A DNA stretch of 63,672 nucleotides from Fructobacillus sp. CRL 2054 (GTDB lineage: Bacteria; Bacillota; Bacilli; Lactobacillales; Lactobacillaceae), in assembly GCF_028764065.1 (NCBI RefSeq), contig NZ_JACOFN010000009.1, forward strand, positions 1 through 63,672, given 5' to 3'. Both the position numbers and the translations under genes were made by a program. The notes below the pieces were generated by a model. That model had not been told where the DNA came from. It did not search any database and was given only the letters and a program-made list of their open reading frames with translations. Of the stretch, positions 58,711 to 63,672 are shown piece after piece; the first letter of the stretch is position 1, and every line of letters starts with the position of its first letter.

Positions 58711-59934
58711 ATGTTTTCGAAATGTTTAACAAAACTCGCTAAGTTCGATAAAAGATTTACAGAAAACCTATTAATCCGAACACTTTTTGACGCTTTTAAA
58801 AAAGTCGTTCCTTTAGTTATCATCAACGTATACCTGCGACTCGCAGTTAAGCTCATCTTCGACCCTTCGGCCATTGTCCCCGCCATTTTCCGGATTCATT
58901 TCCGAATGCCTATTTTTTTCCAAAGTATCCTAGCACTTGTTTCCGCCTTTGACTATCTAATTCTAGCCCTCGTCGCTGCTCTTTGGACAAAGAGTTATCT
59001 GGAAGCTAAGCTTGATGACCTCGGTTTTACGAAGGACGAACTACTTCCTGTCCTAGTCAACTTCGCACTGGCACTTTTCTATGGTTTTTCTACCTACTCT
59101 AACAACAGCCAGGGAGCGATGTACCTCATCTTCGTTCTACTACTTACATATTTAAGCAACTTGACCTATATTTACCTAACGAAGTGGACTAAGGGAAAGC
59201 TAGACGATTTTGGTTTTGCCTACCTATTCTGGGGTGCTGCCATTATGGCCGTCGTTTCGTGGATTTATTCATCCATTCCCAGCCAGGTTAGCCAGGGATC
59301 CTATAACGGATTTTTCTCCATGGGCTTTTTCTCCCACTGGTTTGGCCTAGCCATCACAGCCTTCTTAACACCAGTCGTTTTCGTCCTGGGATTTGCTATT
59401 CCAACTGATTTAACAACGACCGCAACAGACTTAACTCAAGTAAACGCCAACCTAAACGAAGTCTACCAGTCTGTCATGGCTACTCTGCCCTATCCTCAAA
59501 ACCCCTACTCCGTTTTGACCACCTCCGCCATGATTGGTGGAGCCGGATCGACATTAGCCTTAACAGTCTGCCTCCTATTTTTGAAGCGCCGTCGCTTACG
59601 ACGGTTGGGACTTTGGTCACTTGTACCGGGTGTATTTGATTCCAACCGCATTCTTGCATACGGTTTGCCACTCTTCTTCCGTCCCTTAATGGTCGTACCA
59701 ATGATGCTTGCCTCCACTTACGGAGCATTAATGACATCTTTCTTCATTAAATTGCACGTTCTCCGACCAACTGTCTTTACTGTTCCAAATGGAACGCCAC
59801 GTTTGCTGCTTTCCTTCTTGGCTTCACAAACCCCCTACGACGCTCTACTCATCACCTTCCTGATCATGGTTGGCAGTATCTTAATTTTCTGGCCATTTAT
59901 TAAGGCCCTTGAAAAGGAGGAAGAACATGCATAA
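58711..59934 (+). CDS. EIIC-like membrane protein without NEP glutamate
   Basis: 407 residues, about ten helices. TTSAMIGGAGSTLALTVCLL and the RRLGLWSLVPGVFDSN segment followed by GLPLFFRPLMVVPM match lactose/cellobiose-type EIIC permeases (PTS). In active EIICs the second part reads FNINEPxxFGLPIVLNP; the Glu of NEP is absent here (FDSNRILAYG). No EIIA, EIIB or sugar hydrolase gene is near. It is followed with 8-base overlap by an exported hydrolase and lies divergent to dlt, so a role in envelope polymers rather than sugar uptake is possible. ATG with AAGAAGGTA. Confidence 0.65.
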   Translation: MFSKCLTKLAKFDKRFTENLLIRTLFDAFKKVVPLVIINVYLRLAVKLIFDPSAIVPAIFRIHFRMPIFFQSILALVSAFDYLILALVAALWTKSYLEAKLDDLGFTKDELLPVLVNFALALFYGFSTYSNNSQGAMYLIFVLLLTYLSNLTYIYLTKWTKGKLDDFGFAYLFWGAAIMAVVSWIYSSIPSQVSQGSYNGFFSMGFFSHWFGLAITAFLTPVVFVLGFAIPTDLTTTATDLTQVNANLNEVYQSVMATLPYPQNPYSVLTTSAMIGGAGSTLALTVCLLFLKRRRLRRLGLWSLVPGVFDSNRILAYGLPLFFRPLMVVPMMLASTYGALMTSFFIKLHVLRPTVFTVPNGTPRLLLSFLASQTPYDALLITFLIMVGSILIFWPFIKALEKEEEHA

Positions 59935-60874
59935 ATTCAGTAAAACTATTTTTCTTTTTCCTAAGAAAGTCGTCACTTTCTGGAAGCAGACTGCACGTTC
60001 TTCAAGAATTGCCTTTACGTTGACACTAACGGCCATCGTTATTTTAGCCATTCTTGGCCGTATCTGGATGCTGTCAGAACACCAAAATGATAAGGCCATC
60101 CAGAAGTCACATATTCAACCAGTCATTTTTGTTCCCGGATCATCGGCCACTATTCAACGTTTCAATTCGCTCTTTACGACTTTAAACGCTGAAACCAAAA
60201 AGGGTGCCGCTCACTCCATCCTAAAGGTACAAGTAAACAACGATGGTACGCTTTCATACTCTGGTCACCTTTCAACAGCCAACCGTCAACCATTCATTGT
60301 TGTTGGTTTCGAACGAAACCAGGATAACTACCCAACGGTCCAGGCTGATGCACAATCGCTGGGAACAGTGATGGCTGACCTTCAGGCTAAGTATCATTTC
60401 CGTAACTTCTCAGCCGTTGGTCATTCAAACGGTGGCTTGATTTGGACCGACTACTTGGAAAACTATTACTCTTCCAACAGTTTCCACATTAAGACCCTAA
60501 TGACCCTGGGAACACCCTTTAACTTCTCAGAAACTTCAACAACGAAGAAAACGACCATGTTAAGCGACTTCATCGCCAACTCCAGCGCCATTCCTACCGA
60601 CCTCTCGGTTTACTCGATCGCTGGATCAGATGACTATACGGACGATGGCTTAGTCAACGTTCAATCCGTTTTGACTGGTAAGTACATTTTCCAGAAGCAG
60701 GTTGCTAAGTATACGCAAACAACCGTTTCTGGTGAAAACGCCCAGCACTCGAAGTTGCCTGAAAACCCAGAAGTCATTAACTTAATTCGTGAATTAATTC
60801 TGGATAACAAGGCCAATGAACCAAATTCATCAGCAAACAAACTCAAGAAAGAATCCGCTGACGATAAAAGATAA
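59927..60874 (+). CDS. DUF915-type alpha/beta hydrolase, membrane-anchored
   Basis: 315 residues. Membrane anchor at about residues 22-45, then an extracytoplasmic alpha/beta hydrolase: oxyanion FVPGSSAT, nucleophile elbow GHSNGG, Asp in AGSDDYTDDG, His near ENAQHSKLPENP. Lactobacillal DUF915 cell-surface hydrolases have unknown substrates. The ATG at 59927 has AAAGGAGG and overlaps the EIIC-like gene's stop by 8 bases, so translation is coupled. Charged low-complexity C-terminus. Confidence 0.85.
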   Translation: MHKFSKTIFLFPKKVVTFWKQTARSSRIAFTLTLTAIVILAILGRIWMLSEHQNDKAIQKSHIQPVIFVPGSSATIQRFNSLFTTLNAETKKGAAHSILKVQVNNDGTLSYSGHLSTANRQPFIVVGFERNQDNYPTVQADAQSLGTVMADLQAKYHFRNFSAVGHSNGGLIWTDYLENYYSSNSFHIKTLMTLGTPFNFSETSTTKKTTMLSDFIANSSAIPTDLSVYSIAGSDDYTDDGLVNVQSVLTGKYIFQKQVAKYTQTTVSGENAQHSKLPENPEVINLIRELILDNKANEPNSSANKLKKESADDKR

Positions 60875-60880
60875 TAAGTA

Positions 60881-60914
60881 AAAAGGCCAGCTAACTCAGT
60901 TAGCCGGCCTTTTC
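60881..60914 (+). terminator. Terminator of the EIIC-like/hydrolase operon
   Basis: AAAAGGCC-GCTAAC / GTTAGC-GGCCTTTT stem. Confidence 0.8.
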
Positions 60915-60939
60915 TTATTGCCTTATTTCATGGAACGAA

Positions 60940-60971
60940 AAAAGTCTGGACGATGATGTCCAGACTTTTCC
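60940..60971. terminator. Second terminator-like hairpin
   Basis: AAAAGTCTGGAC/GTCCAGACTTTT stem, 25 bases beyond the first terminator; a fail-safe or remnant. Confidence 0.6.
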
Positions 60972-61157
60972 CGTTCTCTCATAAAGAATAATTTCATTAT
61001 ACAGGAAAAGTCAATTCCGAACAACCGTTCTAGAATTTAAAATTTTGAATATTTTTGAAACCTTCAGGGCAACATCTTGACTTTTTACTACTATGGTGGC
61101 AAACTAAACAAGTCTGTTCATGACCATTTATTAACAAAGAATGCACAGGAGACTACT

Positions 61158-62231
61158 ATGAACATTGCAGATTCAATTCAAAAAGTGGTGACAAACGCCT
61201 CTATCATCGGCGCTATTGTTGCTACGATTGGTACCATTTTACTTGGTTACTGGTTGCGCAAGACAGACCGTCTTAAGGACGGTGCTGTGAAGACGTTAAC
61301 AACTGTCACAATGACAATTGCTTTGCCTTTGCTTGCCTTTACCTCATTTATGGCACCTTTGAACCAAAAGACTTTGAACCAAGGAATGAGCGTCTTGGTT
61401 TGGGGAATCTTGATTTACATCATCTTGATTGTCACAATGCCTTGGTTGTACGCAAAGTACGACAAGGACCAACGTGACGTTCTGGGTGTCCTTACCGCCT
61501 TCGGATCAACGACATTCTTCGGAATGCCAATCGTTGGTGCCGTATACGGGGCGAAGGGTATCATGTACTCTTCAATCTTTAACATTGGTTACCGTATCTT
61601 CTTGTACTCATACGCCTACATCAAGATGTCTGGTCAACAATTGAAGGGTGAACACATCAAGAAGATGTTCTTGAACCCAATCGTTATCGCTACCTTCTTG
61701 GGACTCTTCCTCTGGTTGGTACAAAACTCAGCACCACAAGTTATGGCAACCATTACGAACGCCAAGACTGGTGCCATTACACACCAAAACGTTGCCTTCT
61801 ACCGTATCGATGCCACTTTGCCATGGTTGAACTCATGGTTTAAGACTTTGTCATCATTGGCCTCACCACTTGCTTGGTTGGCCATCGGTGCAAACCTTGC
61901 CCAAATGTCATTCGGTGAAGCATTGAAGAACAAGACAGCTTGGTACTACTCATTCAACAAGGTTATCATCGTACCTGTTGTGATGATTGTCCTTGTCTTT
62001 GTTACAACGGCTATGAACATCTTGCCAGTTGACCACGTCGCCTTGGCTACGATGGTTATCATGATGGCCACACCTGTTGCTACTGTTGCAGTTAACTACG
62101 CAATGGCCTTCAACCGTCAATCATTGATGGCATCAAACACGTCATTGATTTCAACAATCTTTGCTACTGTTGCTATCCCATTCTGGATCATCATTGTTCA
62201 GCTTTTGGGTGACATGCCAATGTTCAAGTAA
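61158..62231 (+). CDS. AEC-family permease (malate/organic acid type)
   Basis: 357 residues, about ten helices with two five-helix halves: LPLLAFTSF (with the unwound Pro), GSTTFFGMPIVGAVYG (AEC signature), and the second-half FATMVIMMATPVATVAVNYAM. Homologous to MleP of Oenococcus/Leuconostoc. Located 31 bases upstream of the D-2-hydroxyacid dehydrogenase gene, suggesting malate/2-oxoacid or lactate movement. The ATG at 61158 has CAGGAGA; an upstream frame lacks a site. Highly biased codon use, suggesting strong expression. Confidence 0.85.
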   Translation: MNIADSIQKVVTNASIIGAIVATIGTILLGYWLRKTDRLKDGAVKTLTTVTMTIALPLLAFTSFMAPLNQKTLNQGMSVLVWGILIYIILIVTMPWLYAKYDKDQRDVLGVLTAFGSTTFFGMPIVGAVYGAKGIMYSSIFNIGYRIFLYSYAYIKMSGQQLKGEHIKKMFLNPIVIATFLGLFLWLVQNSAPQVMATITNAKTGAITHQNVAFYRIDATLPWLNSWFKTLSSLASPLAWLAIGANLAQMSFGEALKNKTAWYYSFNKVIIVPVVMIVLVFVTTAMNILPVDHVALATMVIMMATPVATVAVNYAMAFNRQSLMASNTSLISTIFATVAIPFWIIIVQLLGDMPMFK

Positions 62232-62262
62232 CATAAAAACATAAATTTTTTAGGAGAATATT

Positions 62263-63276
62263 ATGGCTTTTAAAATTATCTCTTTCGGAACTCGTGATAA
62301 CGAAGTTGCCCACTTTGACGCCTTGAACAAAGAAGGCTTCGAAATGACTTACAAGTCAGAAAACTTGACCCACGATAACATCAACTTAGTTAAGGGCTTT
62401 GACGGCGTTTTGCTTCGTGCAAACAACGTTGCCGACAAGCAAAACTTGGACCAAATGGCTGAATGGGGCATCAAGTATGTCTTCACTCGTACAGTTGGTT
62501 ACAACCACATCGACTTGGATGCTGCTAAGGCAAACGGCCAAATCGTTGCCTATGTGCCAGCCTACTCACCTTACGCGGTTGCTGACTTGGCCTTCGGTCT
62601 TGGAATCATGCAAAACCGTAACTTGTCTGGTGCGGTTGCTTCATCTGAAAAGTCAGACTTCCGTCCAAACCCTGCTTCATTTGTTCCTGAATTCCAAAGC
62701 TTGACTGTTGGTATTCTTGGAACCGGTAAGATTGGTTTGGCCGAAGCAAAGCTTTGGAAGGGTGTTGGCGCTAAGGTATTGGGATACGACCCATACCCTA
62801 AGGATGGTATCGAAGATATCTTGACTTATGCCTCAATGGAAGACTTGTTGAAGGAATCAGACATTGTTTCCTTGCACGTTCCTTACTTCAAGGGTTCAAA
62901 CGACAAGTTCTTCGCTGCTGACCAATTGAAGATGATGAAGTCATCTGCTGTATTGGTTAACACTGCCCGTGCCGAAATCACGGACGAAGAAGCTATCATC
63001 GCCGCCGTTAAGGCTGGCGACATCAAGGGATTCGCAACGGATGTTATCTCAAACGAATCAGCTTACTTCGGTCAAGTTGAACCAGCAGCCGTTAAGGATG
63101 CTTCATCAACAATGGCACAATTCCAAGCCTTGTATCCAAAGGTTGTGGTTACGCCACACATTGGTTCATACACGGAAAACGCCTTACACGACATGATTTC
63201 AATCTCATACCAAAACTTTGCTAACGCATTAAAGGGTGACTTTGAAAGCAACTTCTTGGTTAAGCCAGAAGCTTAA
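62263..63276 (+). CDS. D-2-hydroxyacid dehydrogenase (D-lactate dehydrogenase type)
   Basis: 337 residues, NAD-dependent. VGILGTGKIGLAEAKLW (nucleotide binding), Arg in VLVNTARAEI, Glu in DVISNE, His in VVTPHIGSYT form the active site. It is closer in feel to VanH/D-hydroxyisocaproate types (VFTRTVGYNHIDLDAAK) than to the standard Leuconostoc LdhD, so pyruvate, longer 2-oxoacids or phenylpyruvate could be reduced. Shine-Dalgarno TTAGGAGAA. Codon bias indicates high expression. Followed by a terminator. Confidence 0.85.
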   Translation: MAFKIISFGTRDNEVAHFDALNKEGFEMTYKSENLTHDNINLVKGFDGVLLRANNVADKQNLDQMAEWGIKYVFTRTVGYNHIDLDAAKANGQIVAYVPAYSPYAVADLAFGLGIMQNRNLSGAVASSEKSDFRPNPASFVPEFQSLTVGILGTGKIGLAEAKLWKGVGAKVLGYDPYPKDGIEDILTYASMEDLLKESDIVSLHVPYFKGSNDKFFAADQLKMMKSSAVLVNTARAEITDEEAIIAAVKAGDIKGFATDVISNESAYFGQVEPAAVKDASSTMAQFQALYPKVVVTPHIGSYTENALHDMISISYQNFANALKGDFESNFLVKPEA

Positions 63277-63282
63277 AAAGTC

Positions 63283-63317
63283 AAAAAAGACCAGTTCAAA
63301 CGAACTGGTCTTTTTAT
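63283..63317 (+). terminator. Terminator of the permease-dehydrogenase operon
   Basis: AAAAAAGACCAGTTC / GAACTGGTCTTTTT stem around a short loop. Confidence 0.88.
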
Positions 63318-63322
63318 TTATA

Positions 63323-63351
63323 TTGCGATTACTAAATAAACTTTGTATAAT
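63323..63351 (+). promoter_or_regulatory. Promoter of the leader RNA and cut gene
   Basis: TTGCGA (63323-63328), 17-base spacer, TATAAT (63346-63351). Confidence 0.75.
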
Positions 63352-63357
63352 AAAGCC

Positions 63358-63480
63358 AATCAAATAACTGTCTGCTATCCCCGGGTAGCAGAGACAACAG
63401 TACGAACCTATCTTTCACTAGGGCCCTTTACAGGAGAGAAAGATTAGGTTTGTACTTTTTTATTAAGAAAGGAACCCAGA
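63358..63480 (+). promoter_or_regulatory. Attenuator-like leader RNA of unknown type
   Basis: Hairpin 1 (63369-63395; TGTC-TGCTA ... TAGCA-GA-GACA arms enclosing CCC/GGG) is followed by a long terminator stem: 63400-63416 with 63438-63455 (17 of 18 positions paired) and a T6 run, then Shine-Dalgarno AAGAAAGGA and the ATG at 63481. The terminator stands between promoter and gene, the layout of transcriptional attenuation. No T-box, cre, PyrR or known riboswitch consensus was recognised. Confidence 0.6.
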
Positions 63481-63567
63481 ATGACAGAAACACAATTAAT
63501 CGTCAAAGAAACCAAAGAATTACAGCCACTCGAACTACTTGAGATTGCTCGTATGTCAATAAGTTAG
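63481..63567 (+). pseudogene. Gene truncated by the right-hand IS after about 24 codons
   Basis: Clear ATG with AAGAAAGGA, promoter and attenuator leader; the frame reads MTETQLIVKETKELQPLELL, then EIAR, and meets the IS at about 63544-63554, continuing for a few IS codons to a stop at 63565-63567. No family is identifiable from 24 residues. It is not expected to function. Confidence 0.5.
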
Positions 63568-63672
63568 ACACTTTTTTTACATCACTAGGTTCGATTCATA
63601 GGTATGAATCCGTTCATGATTATATCGATGGATATAGCGTGATATTCGCGTAACCAGCTCAAATTTACTCTT
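63544..63672 (-). mobile_element. IS3-family insertion sequence, orfB-side end (partial)
   Basis: Terminal repeat starting TG at 63554 and an OrfB C-terminus on the minus strand. See 1-127 for the partner end; the two ends face the same way, so they may be two copies of one element. Confidence 0.65.
63577..63672 (-). CDS. IS3-family transposase OrfB, C-terminal fragment
   Basis: 31 C-terminal residues: ISRYIHRYNHERIHTYESNL, the conserved end (usually YI.WYN..R.H) of IS3-group DDE transposases. The stop is at 63577-63579, about 22 bases from the element's end. Confidence 0.75.
   Translation of the reverse strand, partial: KSKFELVTRISRYIHRYNHERIHTYESNLVM

Noticed and set aside
60940-60971. 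Second hairpin after the hydrolase as a regulatory leader of the AEC permease gene
   Set aside because: It lies almost 190 bases before the permease start without a promoter directly upstream of it; a fail-safe terminator explains it better.
63361-63460. PyrR-binding attenuator
   Set aside because: The CAGGAGAGAAAG segment is only vaguely like the PyrR consensus and the conserved CC and GGCU positions are missing.
1-63672. CRISPR array, prophage or rRNA operon
   Set aside because: No regularly spaced direct repeats, no phage structural or integrase genes, and no rRNA sequence were seen.

Overview
The window looks like a chromosomal segment of a low-GC Gram-positive lactic acid bacterium of the Leuconostoc/Fructobacillus/Weissella type. 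The evidence is a D-2-hydroxyacid (D-lactate type) dehydrogenase, a Weissella-type FemX, a cysteine-free MutY, class Ib RNR, Rex, D-alanylation of teichoic acid, a CcpA-type cre box and Lactobacillales-style RNA switches. The genus is inference; no rRNA is present. There is no prophage and no CRISPR array. Both window edges lie inside IS3-family insertion sequences whose ends resemble each other, so the window may be one contig broken at IS copies.

Layout: (1) 1-3660, IS end, a cut gene remnant, then a Ca2+/Mn2+-type P-type ATPase plus a small helical protein behind a yybP-ykoY (Mn2+) riboswitch. (2) 3787-9100, a methionine-uptake operon (metQ, M20 peptidase, metQ, metN, metP) behind a Met-specifying T-box. 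(3) 9.2-20.2 kb, accessory-flavoured: DUF1275 protein, HerA-like ATPase, GntR, tRNA-Gln, GNAT, TetR plus YhgE-like membrane protein, endonuclease V-like protein, a secreted sortase-like protein, an Abi_2/HEPN abortive infection protein, tRNA-Leu/Thr, AI-2E family exporter, mutY and a 47-residue basic protein. (4) 20.2-29.4 kb: PAP2 phosphatase, nrdHEIF, CNNM/CBS protein, phosphoglycerate mutase-like protein, hflX, tRNA-Tyr/Gln. (5) 29.5-36.6 kb: MMPL transporter with a divergent TetR gene, CPBP protease, DUF805, rex-femX-HAD operon. (6) 36.7-43.5 kb: tsaB-rimI-GNAT-tsaD, ptsH with a cre-containing promoter, tdk-prfA-prmC-tsaC. (7) 43.6-45.8 kb: murT-gatD. (8) 45.8-54 kb: KimA-like permease, MTHFR-like protein, thioredoxin, ciaRH-like two-component system with htrA, acpS-alr-mazF. 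(9) 54-61 kb: dltXABCD and, divergently, an EIIC-like membrane protein with a DUF915 hydrolase. (10) 61-63.6 kb: AEC-family permease and D-2-hydroxyacid dehydrogenase, then an attenuator-like leader in front of a gene cut by the right-hand IS.

Functional threads: much of the segment concerns the cell envelope (MurT/GatD, FemX, Alr, Dlt, AcpS, HtrA/CiaRH, EIIC-like/hydrolase pair), t6A tRNA modification (TsaB, TsaC, TsaD) and redox or metal control (Rex, Mn switch, NrdI/NrdF). Several proteins have lost a hallmark of their family: MutY has no Fe-S cysteines, MurT no zinc-ribbon cysteines, HtrA no PDZ domain, the MetQ proteins no lipobox cysteine, the EIIC-like protein no NEP glutamate, the sortase-like protein no catalytic His, and MazF no adjacent antitoxin. 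The less explained places are the Abi/HEPN locus with its structured upstream region, the EIIC-like/hydrolase pair sharing an upstream region with dlt and a palindrome inside the dlt promoter, and the leader RNA at the right edge.
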